A stretch of DNA of 64,000 bases from Mogibacterium sp. (GCA_017404265.1 JAFRCS010000016.1:159128-223127); one strand, 5' to 3'; counted from the stretch's first letter, positions 26,826 to 34,487 are shown. Notes: generated from the letters alone by a model not told the origin. Program-made: numbers and translations.

Positions 26826-28019
26826 ATGAAAGACTTAAAGCACCTGATTTACTTCGAGGACCTGCTGCAGGAAGCAAACAATGATCTTGTTGCGCAGGCC
26901 CAGAAAGAGGGCATGAAGTGCATAGGCTATATGTGCGAGAACGTGCCTGAGCCTCTTCTCAATCTGCCCGGCTGCTTCTCCAGCAGACTCCGCGCTCCGC
27001 GCACGGGTTCGATCGATGTAGGCACCTACTATCTGACCAGCTTCCTTTGTGAATATTCAAGAGCCATTCTTGAGAGAGCTCTTGAGGGAGGCTACAACTT
27101 CCTGGACGCTGTCATCACGCCTGACGGCTGCACCATGCTGAACCGCTGCGTAGAGAACATGGATGTTCTGCAGGCGATCGGCAAGGACAAAAAAGGATTC
27201 TTCTTCGACTACATGGAGATACCTATGAAGGCTGACTACAACGGCCTCAACCTCTATGTCGTTCAGTGCAGGAATCACATCCTCAAGCCTCTGGCTGAGA
27301 ACTACGGCATCGACATTTCGGACGCTGCCATCCGCAAGGCTGTCGACCAGCACAACAAGGTATGCGAACTCATCAGAGCTATCGGAGACTTCCGCAAGCT
27401 TGACGAGCCGACCATCACCGGATACGAGTTCTGCGTGTTCTGCCTTGCATCATATGTTGCTCCTAAGCACCTCATCATTGACAAACTCGAAGAGACACTC
27501 GAAGAACTCAAGAAGAGAAAACCTGATCCAAAGCCTTGGTTCAAGGCAAGGGTAGAGGTCGTCGGTTCCGAGGTCGATGATACCGACTTCATCAAACTGG
27601 TAGAGGAAAGCGGCGCGTTTGTCTGTGCCGACAGATTCTGCTACGGCTCGCTCCCTGGCAGAGATCCTATCTATCTCAACGATGAAGAGGATGCTCTTAC
27701 ACAGCTCTGCAGCGCTTACATGTACAGAGGCGAGTGCCCTCGCTACATGGATACCGTGACGATGGACGGACGCCGTTCATACGTAGACGAGCTTGCTAAA
27801 GAGTACAAGGCTGACGGCATCATCTATCAGCAGATGAAGTTCTGCGACCCATGGGCTTATGAAAGAATGATGGGTTCACACATCCTCAGAAACAGGTATG
27901 ATTGGCCGGTGCTCGCGGTAGACAGACCGTACACGATCGGTTCGTCGGGACAGATGCGCACACGTGTGCAGGCTTTCCTTGAGAGCATCGATATCAAGAA
28001 GATACAGAAGGAGGGTTAG
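26826..28019 (+). CDS. 2-hydroxyacyl-CoA dehydratase family subunit (HgdB/BcrC-like)
   Basis: A 397-residue HGD-D family protein. ATG 26826 is chosen over an in-frame ATG at 26775 because AGAGAGGGAGAG lies just upstream and the homology begins there. Family features are KCIGYMCENVPEPLL near the start, several conserved Cys, and the C-terminal QQMKFCDPWAYERMMG and DRPYTIGSSGQMRTRVQAFLE. These enzymes hold [4Fe-4S] clusters and remove water from 2-hydroxyacyl-CoA, or reduce benzoyl-CoA-like substrates, after activation by an ATP-driven ferredoxin-like activator. The substrate is unknown, and no activator gene is adjacent. The partner subunit follows after 2 bases. Confidence 0.87.
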   Translation: MKDLKHLIYFEDLLQEANNDLVAQAQKEGMKCIGYMCENVPEPLLNLPGCFSSRLRAPRTGSIDVGTYYLTSFLCEYSRAILERALEGGYNFLDAVITPDGCTMLNRCVENMDVLQAIGKDKKGFFFDYMEIPMKADYNGLNLYVVQCRNHILKPLAENYGIDISDAAIRKAVDQHNKVCELIRAIGDFRKLDEPTITGYEFCVFCLASYVAPKHLIIDKLEETLEELKKRKPDPKPWFKARVEVVGSEVDDTDFIKLVEESGAFVCADRFCYGSLPGRDPIYLNDEEDALTQLCSAYMYRGECPRYMDTVTMDGRRSYVDELAKEYKADGIIYQQMKFCDPWAYERMMGSHILRNRYDWPVLAVDRPYTIGSSGQMRTRVQAFLESIDIKKIQKEG

Positions 28020-28021
28020 TG

Positions 28022-29620
28022 ATGGCAGTCAGAAAATTCAAGACCATGGTAAACCCTGAAAAGATAAAGGGCGATACAAGATACGGCGACCTTTACAAGC
28101 CGCATGGCAAGGTCAGAAAACGCCGTGAGTGGCGCGGAGTGGGAGACACTCTCTACGATTATTCGAGATGGCTGGGCATCATGCTCACACTCGGAAAATT
28201 CATGGCAAAACCGCGCAATATAAAGTTCTTCTTCAGATACCGCTGGATGGCAAACTATCTGGCAGTACCTATGATGGTAGACAGATTCACCCAGGGTCTC
28301 AGAGGCGAATACCTCAGAATGGCTCATGAGGAACAGGACCTTATCATCATCGACGTAGCCAAGCTGCTCAACACACTGGCCCGCGGCGACCGCAGGACCG
28401 GCAACGATGAGGAGTTTTCAAAGATCAACGTACTCGTTGACGAAAACGAGATGACTGCAGTCATGATGGGATTCCCTAACCTGAAGTGCACATCCCGTGA
28501 GACTCCTTCGACATACGTATCCGTGCTGCTCAACCAGCACGCGATGGAGCACTACATCGACGTAGCTCAGGAATACGGACTCCCTGGCGATGTTTGCCCG
28601 ATGCCTGAGGCTGAGGCCGGCGTATCCATCGACGATGACGCTCCTATACTCGGCGCCTGCGCTGTACAGTGCAACACCACATGCGACGGCTCGCTGCTCG
28701 GAAACGGCGTCATCTCCGAAAGACTCGAGAAGGAAGACGGCATTCCTGTATTCCAGCTGCCGGCTCCGCTCCGTCACAAGGAAGACGACGTTCAGGAATA
28801 CGCCGCTGAAGAAGTCAGAAGAGCCATCAAGTTCATCGAAGAGCACACAGGCCACAAATGGGACTGGGATTACTACTTCGAATGCGCTAAGAGAGTCAAT
28901 TTCGCGACAAAGTGCCGCAACGAGTGGCTCGACATGAACAAGACGGATTATCCGCAGATCTTCGGCGGAAACCTCGCTCTTTACACAGAGACCACATACA
29001 TGGCCATCTGCGGCAAGGTTCCTGAATTCGAGACAGCAGACAAGCGTCTCATGAAGCTGGCGGAGAAGGCATACAAGAAGAGAAAGATGGCTGCTCCTGA
29101 GTACCGCCACAGAGCGATCGTATGGGGCGTTCAGTCTCACTACTACATGGACTTCCTCGTATGGCTGCTCAACTGCTGGGGAATCGTTCCTCTGACAGAC
29201 ATGCTCAGCTGCATCAACACGGAGATGATCGCGGATACCGATACTCCTGAGAACAGAGAGCAGGCCTACTACGATATGGCCATGCTGACTGAAGAGATGA
29301 TCATGCGTAACCGTACACACGGCGGATACAAGGTACTTCTGGACGACCTCTTCGAATTCGTTGAGGAGTTCAACGCAGATATGATCATCCTCTGGGAGCA
29401 CATCACCTGCAAGGCGCTGGACGGCATGCACGGACTCTTCGAAGATAAGGCAAGAGAGCGCGGCATTCCTCTGATCTGGGTAGACCACCAGCTCTTCGAC
29501 CCTCGTGTTATCTCGAGACAAGGCGTAAGAGACCAGGTCAACCAGTACATGAGAACAGTCATGCAGGAAGAACCTCTTGATCCTTCACTCGAGTTCCTCG
29601 AGGACGAGAATGCATGGTAA
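28022..29620 (+). CDS. 2-hydroxyacyl-CoA dehydratase family subunit, large partner
   Basis: A 532-residue HGD-D-type protein, longer than HgdA or BcrB (about 440-480). ATG 28022 is chosen; a GTG at 28019 is also in frame and overlaps the previous stop. Cys-rich segments ACAVQCNTTCDG (near 220), NCWGIVPLTDMLSC and HITCKALDGMHGLF are candidate cluster sites. The end is acidic (EDENAW). With the preceding gene it should form the heterodimer. Codon choice in both genes is biased towards frequent codons (many GAC, AAG, CTC), which suggests high expression. Confidence 0.82.
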   Translation: MAVRKFKTMVNPEKIKGDTRYGDLYKPHGKVRKRREWRGVGDTLYDYSRWLGIMLTLGKFMAKPRNIKFFFRYRWMANYLAVPMMVDRFTQGLRGEYLRMAHEEQDLIIIDVAKLLNTLARGDRRTGNDEEFSKINVLVDENEMTAVMMGFPNLKCTSRETPSTYVSVLLNQHAMEHYIDVAQEYGLPGDVCPMPEAEAGVSIDDDAPILGACAVQCNTTCDGSLLGNGVISERLEKEDGIPVFQLPAPLRHKEDDVQEYAAEEVRRAIKFIEEHTGHKWDWDYYFECAKRVNFATKCRNEWLDMNKTDYPQIFGGNLALYTETTYMAICGKVPEFETADKRLMKLAEKAYKKRKMAAPEYRHRAIVWGVQSHYYMDFLVWLLNCWGIVPLTDMLSCINTEMIADTDTPENREQAYYDMAMLTEEMIMRNRTHGGYKVLLDDLFEFVEEFNADMIILWEHITCKALDGMHGLFEDKARERGIPLIWVDHQLFDPRVISRQGVRDQVNQYMRTVMQEEPLDPSLEFLEDENAW

Positions 29621-29643
29621 AATAGATTAACGGAGGCACATAT

Positions 29644-29814
29644 ATGAAAAAGAAACTCGCAAAAGCATTACTGTATGTTCTGACCGGAGGCCTCGCATTC
29701 TTCGTGGTCACATTCACAGTCTACTTCTTCAATCTTGACATGAAGCTGACCTCGATGATCGAGCCGTTCCTGCTCAAGTGGTACGACAGGATCCCAAGGA
29801 ATCAGCACCTTTAA
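29644..29814 (+). CDS. 56-residue single-helix membrane protein after the dehydratase genes
   Basis: ATG 29644 has GGAGG upstream and lies 23 bases after the large subunit. It encodes 56 residues: a basic start (MKKKLAKALLY), one hydrophobic helix (about 12-30, TGGLAFFVVTFTVYFF) and a short soluble tail with FLLKWYDRIPRNQHL. I do not recognise the family. The strong ribosome site, the operon position and the terminator right after it argue that it is real. It may anchor or accompany the dehydratase, but nothing in the sequence proves this. Confidence 0.7.
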   Translation: MKKKLAKALLYVLTGGLAFFVVTFTVYFFNLDMKLTSMIEPFLLKWYDRIPRNQHL

Positions 29815-29835
29815 ACAAGAGAAAAGGGGATACAG

Positions 29836-29866
29836 AGCCGCTGCCGGATGGCAGCGGCTTTATATT
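29836..29866 (+). terminator. terminator of the dehydratase operon
   Basis: AGCCGCTGCC pairs perfectly with GGCAGCGGCT around GGAT, followed by TTATATTT. Confidence 0.9.
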
Positions 29867-29890
29867 TGAAAAATTTTTAAATTTTTCAAA
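29865..29890. repeat. 12-base AT-rich inverted repeat
   Basis: TTTGAAAAATTT and AAATTTTTCAAA flank a 2-base centre, between the terminator and the next promoter. It may be an operator or part of the terminator tail. Confidence 0.5.
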
Positions 29891-29897
29891 TCCTACC

Positions 29898-29926
29898 TTG
29901 ACAATAGGAAATAGAGGTGCTAATAT
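29898..29926 (+). promoter_or_regulatory. strong promoter with CCTA-N9-TAGG box over the -35
   Basis: Consensus TTGACA, a 17-base spacer and TAATAT. The inverted repeat TCCTA-N9-TAGGA (29891-29909) covers the -35. The same CCTA-N9-TAGG box lies over the -35 of the cysK promoter, suggesting one shared Rrf2-type repressor (IscR/CymR class). Confidence 0.65.
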
Positions 29927-29932
29927 GTGCTT

Positions 29933-30036
29933 GAAAGCAAGAGTTAGATATTTCTAACCGCACCATAATACTTTCATCCCTCTTACATACAATATCTACA
30001 AACTATACAAAATGGCTGTCATCTGACAGCTTTTTT
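29933..30036 (+). ncRNA. short terminated leader or small RNA upstream of hydE
   Basis: From the predicted start near 29933 to the terminator at 30015-30036 is about 104 bases. It contains TGCTT-GA-AAGCA and GTTAGA-TAT-TTCTAAC hairpins, plus the words AAGAGTTAGA (29939) and TCCCTCTTACA (29977), both repeated in the cysK leader. It has no credible coding frame. Either it is an attenuated leader of hydE or an independent small RNA. Confidence 0.45.
30015..30036 (+). terminator. intrinsic terminator 17 bases before hydE
   Basis: GCTGTC-ATCT-GACAGC followed by six T. A textbook terminator lying between the promoter at 29898 and the hydE start. Confidence 0.8.
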
Positions 30037-30044
30037 GTTAGAAT
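30016..30044 (+). promoter_or_regulatory. possible leaderless promoter of hydE
   Basis: CTGTCA, a 17-base spacer and TAGAAT with extended TG-T, overlapping the terminator hairpin. The -10 ends 9 bases before ATG 30054, and no Shine-Dalgarno is present. Confidence 0.4.
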
Positions 30045-30053
30045 TGATTCATA

Positions 30054-31124
30054 ATGAAAATAGCAGATATGTCAAATTGGAAATACCTGACAGACAGACT
30101 TGCGGCTGAGCATCACCTGACAGACGAAGAAATGAAGGCTGTCCTGCTTTGTGACGCTCCCGGTTTTGACGAGTATATCTCCGAAAAGGCCCGCAAGGTA
30201 CGTGAAGCGTATTACGGCAAGGATGTTTATCTTCGAGGCCTCATCGAGATCTCCAACATCTGCAGGAACAACTGCTATTACTGCGGCATACGCAGCGGCA
30301 ACACAAACTGCGAGCGTTACCGCCTCAGCAAAGAGCAGATCCTGTCCTGCTGCGACATCGGCTATGAGCTTGGTTTCCGAACCTTTGTGATGCAGGGCGG
30401 CGAGGATCCGTTCTATACGGATGAACTGATAGTCTCGATCATAGGCGATATAAAGAAGAAATACCCGGACTGCGCGGTCACTCTGTCCATGGGCGAGTTT
30501 GAGAAGGAGAGCTACCAGAAGTTCTTCGACGCCGGAGCTGACAGATATCTTCTCAGGCATGAGACCGCGGACAAGGCGCACTACGAGATGCTTCACCCAG
30601 CAGGGATGTCTTTCGAGCACCGTATGAAGTGTCTGCGCGATCTCAAGGAGATCGGATATCAGGTTGGTACCGGAATGATGGTGGGTTCTCCTTACCAGAC
30701 GGCAGAACACCTTGTGAAAGACCTCCGGTTCCTCAAAGAATTCAGGCCGCATATGGTGGGCATGGGACCATTCATCCCGCACCACGATACGCAGTATGCG
30801 GATCGTCCGGCGGGGACCGTGGAGATGACAGTCAGGTTGCTTGCGATAATACGGCTGCTGCTTCCTGATGTGCTGCTCCCCGCTACGACCGCTCTTGGCA
30901 CCATCGATCCTGTAGGGCGTGAAAAGGGGCTGCTTGCGGGCGCCAACGTAATAATGCCTAATCTCTCACCGGCAGATGTCAGAGCAAAATATCTTCTGTA
31001 TGACAACAAGAAAGTCACAGGAGATGAGGCAGCGGAAGCAGTACGTGAAATGGAAAAGCGCATTGCCTCAGTCGGATATGAGGCTGTAGTTGCACGTGGA
31101 GACCACGCGGACTTCAGAGAATAA
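30054..31124 (+). CDS. hydE: [FeFe]-hydrogenase maturase HydE (radical SAM)
   Basis: A 356-residue radical SAM protein. The cluster-binding CxxxCxxC is C70, C74, C77 (CRNNCYYC), followed by GIRSGN. HydE hallmarks include GYELGFRTFVMQGGED, HETADKAHYEMLHP and MGPFIPHHDTQY, and the C-terminal LPATTALGTIDPVGREKGLLAGANVIMPNLSP. HydE acts on an iron-cysteine precursor during assembly of the H-cluster. hydF, hydG and hydrogenase genes are not in the window. No ribosome site precedes the ATG. A biotin-synthase-like paralogue is the main alternative, but length and motifs favour HydE. Confidence 0.9.
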   Translation: MKIADMSNWKYLTDRLAAEHHLTDEEMKAVLLCDAPGFDEYISEKARKVREAYYGKDVYLRGLIEISNICRNNCYYCGIRSGNTNCERYRLSKEQILSCCDIGYELGFRTFVMQGGEDPFYTDELIVSIIGDIKKKYPDCAVTLSMGEFEKESYQKFFDAGADRYLLRHETADKAHYEMLHPAGMSFEHRMKCLRDLKEIGYQVGTGMMVGSPYQTAEHLVKDLRFLKEFRPHMVGMGPFIPHHDTQYADRPAGTVEMTVRLLAIIRLLLPDVLLPATTALGTIDPVGREKGLLAGANVIMPNLSPADVRAKYLLYDNKKVTGDEAAEAVREMEKRIASVGYEAVVARGDHADFRE

Positions 31125-31154
31125 AGGACTTATTTGTATTAAAATAAAAACCTA

Positions 31155-31183
31155 TTGACTTGGTAGGAATTAAGAGTTAGAAT
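31155..31183 (+). promoter_or_regulatory. cysK promoter with CCTA-N9-TAGG box over the -35
   Basis: TTGACT, a 17-base spacer and TAGAAT. CCTA (31151-31154) and TAGG (31164-31167) form an inverted repeat with the same 9-base spacing as upstream of hydE. The predicted start is near 31190, leaving a leader of about 290 bases. Confidence 0.6.
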
Positions 31184-31286
31184 ATCGTCAATCACAGATA
31201 ACATTATGGAAAGGGTCGGATGATGAAAACTGCTTATCTCCCTCTTACAAATAAAAATAACATGATGTGTTGTTGTCTGATGCAAA

Positions 31287-31388
31287 GCTCCCGGGCGCGA
31301 TGTATGGCCGGGGTCTTGTCATAGGATGACACGCACCTCGTAACACATCGGAATCCGATCCCTGAAATCGAGTGATACGCCCGGGAGC
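31287..31388 (+). ncRNA. cysK leader: three-way-junction RNA, candidate riboswitch
   Basis: An 11-base perfect closing stem (GCTCCCGGGCG 31287-31297, CGCCCGGGAGC 31378-31388) encloses 80 bases. The first arm is CGATGT/ACATCG (31298-31303, 31345-31350), then GGGGT/ACCTC, then TGTCAT-AGG-ATGACA (31317-31331). A second hairpin is CGAT/ATCG near 31356-31370. A terminator follows directly. T-box and SAM-I signature words are absent. The pattern (promoter, folded domain, terminator, biosynthetic gene) is that of a metabolite- or RNA-sensing leader. The gap 31125-31477 holds nothing else that codes. Confidence 0.5.
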
Positions 31389-31390
31389 AT

Positions 31391-31412
31391 AAAAAGCCCC
31401 GGGCTTTTGTTT
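31391..31412 (+). terminator. terminator in the cysK leader
   Basis: AAAAGCC-CCG-GGCTTTT with a TGTTT tail, 66 bases before the cysK ATG. GCTCCCG (31413-31419) just after it could compete for the 3' strand of the leader closing stem. Confidence 0.65.
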
Positions 31413-31477
31413 GCTCCCGAGCAGGGTAAGGGATATACGTAATTCAGTGAATCAAAGCAAGAAAGGAAGCAAAAGAA

Positions 31478-32410
31478 ATGGCTAATATATATAAAGGAAC
31501 ACTTGGACTTATCGGAAACACACCGCTTGTAGAAGTTACAAATATCGAAAAAGAGCTGGGCCTCGAGGCAACAGTGCTGGTTAAGCTTGAATACTTCAAT
31601 CCGGCCGGCAGCGTAAAGGACAGGATCGCCAAGGCGATGATAGAAGACGCTGAAGAGAAGGGCCTGCTCAAGGAAGGTTCGGTCATCATAGAGCCTACAT
31701 CCGGCAACACAGGCATAGGTCTTGCGTCCATCGCGGCAGCCAAAGGATACAGAGCCATCCTGACCATGCCTGAGACTATGAGCGTTGAAAGACGCAACAT
31801 CCTTAAGGCATACGGCGCTGAGATAGTCCTGACAGAAGGCTCCAAGGGTATGAAGGGCGCTATCGAAAAGGCAGAAGAACTCGCGAAAGAGATAGACGGA
31901 GGATTCATCCCGGGACAGTTCGTGAACCCGGCAAATCCTGCGGTACACAAGGCGACAACAGGCCCGGAGATCTGGAAGGATACTGACGGCGCGGTAGATG
32001 TCTTTATCGCCGGAGTAGGTACAGGCGGCACGCTCACAGGCGTTGGGGAATACCTCAAGGAACAGAAGCCGGAAGTAAAGATAGTGGCACTGGAGCCGGC
32101 AGGTTCACCGGTCCTTTCCGAAGGCAGAGCGGGAGCTCATAAGATCCAGGGCATCGGCGCAGGCTTCGTTCCTGACGTACTGAACACGACTGTCTACGAT
32201 GAGGTCTACAAGGCTGACGGACAGAAAGCATTTGAAGCGGCCAAACTGCTCGCAAAAAAAGAAGGCATCTCCGTAGGCATATCTTCCGGCGCTGCGCTTT
32301 CCGCAGCACTCGAATATGCGAAGAAGCCTGAGAACAAGGGCAAGACCATAGTGGCCCTGCTTCCTGACAGCGGCGACAGATACTACTCGACTCCGCTGTT
32401 CACAGAGTAA
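31478..32410 (+). CDS. cysK: cysteine synthase A (O-acetylserine sulfhydrylase)
   Basis: A 310-residue fold-type II PLP enzyme. The Schiff-base lysine is K47 in [15 protein letters not shown] at 74-79 binds substrate. [13 protein letters not shown] binds the PLP phosphate. It makes cysteine from O-acetylserine and sulfide. AAGGAAGCAAAAGAA precedes the ATG. There is no cysE adjacent. The long leader, with its shared box and terminator, implies regulated expression. Its last 28 bases overlap the convergent DUF1461 gene. Confidence 0.95.
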   Translation: MANIYKGTLGLIGNTPLVEVTNIEKELGLEATVLVKLEYFNPAGSVKDRIAKAMIEDAEEKGLLKEGSVIIEPTSGNTGIGLASIAAAKGYRAILTMPETMSVERRNILKAYGAEIVLTEGSKGMKGAIEKAEELAKEIDGGFIPGQFVNPANPAVHKATTGPEIWKDTDGAVDVFIAGVGTGGTLTGVGEYLKEQKPEVKIVALEPAGSPVLSEGRAGAHKIQGIGAGFVPDVLNTTVYDEVYKADGQKAFEAAKLLAKKEGISVGISSGAALSAALEYAKKPENKGKTIVALLPDSGDRYYSTPLFTE

Positions 32411-33126
32411 GCGGCGGTTCTGCCGCGGCGAAGGATGACGGCTGAAACAGCGGCAAACAATGCTGCTGCGGCAAGCCAGATCCCGGCGATCCACATCGCG
32501 GCATCGGAGAACACATCCTCCTGCATGATATTGATCAACTGGTCCTTATCCGGATAGAGTATCCACAGGTCGTTATCGAAAAAGATGTGATGGAACTCCG
32601 TGAAGACCATAGTGAAGTCGATCACGCAAAGGACGGCAATGACCGCGGCGATCATCACAATAAAGACAAGAGACTTCAGATACCCTTTCGCGAGAAGCGA
32701 AGGGGTATTTTTTCCATTATGCGTGTAGATATAGATCACGAACGCGGCCAGAAGCAGGCACGCTATGACGCGTGCTCGAAGACCCTTCCGGAACAGTACC
32801 CTGCAGTCCGCCAGATGTGATTTCTCGCGGTCGGTGAAGAACGGCTTTGTAACGCCGTCGATCGTCGCTTCGGTATCATCGAGTGTGTCGAGTCTGCCTA
32901 TACAGTATTCAAGCATATCCTCTGTGACATGGACGGCATCATCAAGCGACATCTCGCCCCTGACGTTGGAAGGAGTGTCGTACTTGGCATACTCATTCCG
33001 CCACCAGTCAGGTATCCAGTAGCAAACTGCCTGGAAAGAGGTGATAAGCAAAATGAGCAGCAGACAAAGTCCGCAGATGAATGCCGCTATCCTGTGAGTC
33101 AATGTCGATTCGTGAATCTTTTTCAT
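32383..33126 (-). CDS. DUF1461 (TIGR01906) membrane protein, Lit-like
   Basis: A 247-residue protein with four to five helices: about 10-32, 120-138, 150-172 and 215-240. Family blocks are [17 protein letters not shown] and [18 protein letters not shown], both containing the conserved His residues. Some DUF1461 proteins are Lit, the lipoprotein intramolecular transacylase that makes lyso-form lipoproteins. Whether this one does is inferred. ATG 33126 is chosen because a promoter TTGAAT-17-TATTAT ends 7 bases before it; longer starts (33135, 33192) would lie inside or before that promoter. The 3' end overlaps cysK by 28 bases. Confidence 0.7.
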   Translation of the reverse strand: MKKIHESTLTHRIAAFICGLCLLLILLITSFQAVCYWIPDWWRNEYAKYDTPSNVRGEMSLDDAVHVTEDMLEYCIGRLDTLDDTEATIDGVTKPFFTDREKSHLADCRVLFRKGLRARVIACLLLAAFVIYIYTHNGKNTPSLLAKGYLKSLVFIVMIAAVIAVLCVIDFTMVFTEFHHIFFDNDLWILYPDKDQLINIMQEDVFSDAAMWIAGIWLAAAALFAAVSAVILRRGRTAAYSVNSGVE

Positions 33127-33133
33127 GTGATAC

Positions 33134-33162
33134 ATAATATTCCCATGGTGAAGGTAATTCAA
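33134..33162 (-). promoter_or_regulatory. promoter of the DUF1461 gene, leaderless geometry
   Basis: On the minus strand TTGAAT (33162-33157), a 17-base spacer and TATTAT (33139-33134). ATG 33126 begins 7 bases after the -10. Confidence 0.5.
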
Positions 33163-33279
33163 CTCGAAAAAATGCAAAAGAAAACAAAACACTTTAGCAC
33201 ATTAAAGCGTGAAAGGTGTATACTATAGCAAATAATAAATAAATACGCATCGAAGAGGCTGCGGGAAAGGCGGTACATC

Positions 33280-33570
33280 ATGATCACGGATAAAGACAGA
33301 AAAAACATGAGCCAGTTCTATAACGCTGTTCTGGCGCTCAAGGATGAAGAAGAATGCCGCAAGTTCTTTGATGATGTGGCGACGATCAAGGAAGTGCTTG
33401 ACCTGTCAGCAAGGCTGGAGGTAGCGCGGCTGCTTGACGAGGGGGCGGTCTTCAGCGAGATAAGCAAGAAGACCGGCGCAAGCTCTGCTACGATCAGCCG
33501 TGTCAACAAATGTCTGGCTTACGGAGAAGGCGGATACAAGACTGTGCTCGACAGGATAAAAGAAGAGTAA
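33280..33570 (+). CDS. YerC/YecD family TrpR-like regulator
   Basis: A 96-residue all-helical protein of the TrpR-related YerC/YecD family. The helix-turn-helix is FSEISKKTGASSATISRVNKC (about 66-86). The N-terminal half (SQFYNAVLALKDEEECRKFFDD) is the usual dimerisation part. AAAGGCGG precedes the ATG. YerC proteins are DNA-binding but their targets are mostly unknown, and ligand binding as in TrpR is not expected to be the same. It is flanked by a possible -10 (TATACT 33219-33224) and by a GC-rich hairpin after the stop. Confidence 0.88.
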   Translation: MITDKDRKNMSQFYNAVLALKDEEECRKFFDDVATIKEVLDLSARLEVARLLDEGAVFSEISKKTGASSATISRVNKCLAYGEGGYKTVLDRIKEE

Positions 33571-33575
33571 TAAAA

Positions 33576-33595
33576 GGCCCGGGGCGACCCGGGCC
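33576..33595. terminator. GC-rich hairpin between yerC-like and nadE
   Basis: GGCCCGGG-GCGA-CCCGGGCC, followed by AGATTTGTATT. Weak T-tract, but placed between convergent genes. Confidence 0.6.
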
Positions 33596-33619
33596 AGATT
33601 TGTATTATATGCTTACGGT

Positions 33620-34378
33620 CTATTCATCGGCCTTGACAACCACTCCGTCATATTTGAAGCAATCCATGAACCTTAGTTTAAAGAGGTTCTTTTTATGCAG
33701 CGAGTCTATGCGCTCCTTGGTAGCCGGATCGTCGATCTCGCCGGTGCGGATGTATCTGTCCAGAACCTCGTAGGTGAAGCCAAGTTTGTCTTCATCTGAC
33801 ATTCCCGAAAGCCCATCGGTAGGGACTTTGTCTATGAGAATCGAAGGGAGACCAAGAACTCTGCCCATCGCTCTTATCTCGGCGGTAGTGAAGCAGGACA
33901 TGGCGCTGAAGTCACCTACCGAGTCGCCGTATCTCGTTGAATAGCCTACCCAGTCTTCTGACAGGTTGCAGGTGTTCACGACTCTGCCATTGTGACTCTG
34001 GCCGACAGCATAGAGAGTCGACATGCGAAGGCGAGGCGGGAGGTTGATGATCGAATCCTTTGAGACTTCGATCTCAGCCAGTTCCATCTGTTCGATGATG
34101 GCATCGAACGCAGCCTTGATGTTGATGACGTAATGCTTTATTCCGAGGTGCTCTACCAGCAGCTTGGCCATGTCTATGTCGGACTGCTCACCGTTAGGCA
34201 TAAGCACTCCTATGACTCTGTCACTGCCGAGAGCCTCACAGCAGAGAGCGGCTGCAATAGAGCTGTCCTTTCCCCCGCTGATACCGACTATCGCGTTGCA
34301 GCCCGGTCCGTTTCTATCGAACCAGTCTCTTATCCATTCAACTGTCGCCTTTACGGCTTTTTCAGCATCAAATCCCAT
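33620..34378 (-). CDS. nadE: NH3-dependent NAD+ synthetase
   Basis: A 252-residue single-domain NadE with the ATP-pyrophosphatase loop SGGKDSS at 34-40. It lacks the N-terminal nitrilase/glutaminase domain, so it uses free ammonia. Further family words are NTCNLSEDWVGYSTRYGDSVGDF and KVPTDGLSGMSDEDKLGFTYE. It adenylates nicotinate adenine dinucleotide and amidates it to NAD+. GGAGG lies 7 bases before the ATG. It is monocistronic and divergent from yhaM. Confidence 0.95.
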   Translation of the reverse strand: MGFDAEKAVKATVEWIRDWFDRNGPGCNAIVGISGGKDSSIAAALCCEALGSDRVIGVLMPNGEQSDIDMAKLLVEHLGIKHYVINIKAAFDAIIEQMELAEIEVSKDSIINLPPRLRMSTLYAVGQSHNGRVVNTCNLSEDWVGYSTRYGDSVGDFSAMSCFTTAEIRAMGRVLGLPSILIDKVPTDGLSGMSDEDKLGFTYEVLDRYIRTGEIDDPATKERIDSLHKKNLFKLRFMDCFKYDGVVVKADE

Positions 34379-34487
34379 AAGCGCCTCCGTTCGTTTACAG
34401 ATAATAATATTGTGACCGAATCTTCAATCATGGATTAAAGATCAGATGTGTTTCTTCACCCGCTGATTATATCATACAGCGGGGCTG

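Noticed and set aside
29913..29925. GAGGTGCTAAT resembling the 3' core of a SAM-I riboswitch
   Set aside because: The rest of the aptamer is missing and the word lies within the promoter spacer and -10.
31190..31477. T-box or SAM-I leader for cysK
   Set aside because: Neither the T-box GGGTGG-type sequence nor the SAM-I core words are present.
31319..32058. Minus-strand frames antisense to cysK and its leader
   Set aside because: Low-complexity products without motifs opposite a clear cysK gene.
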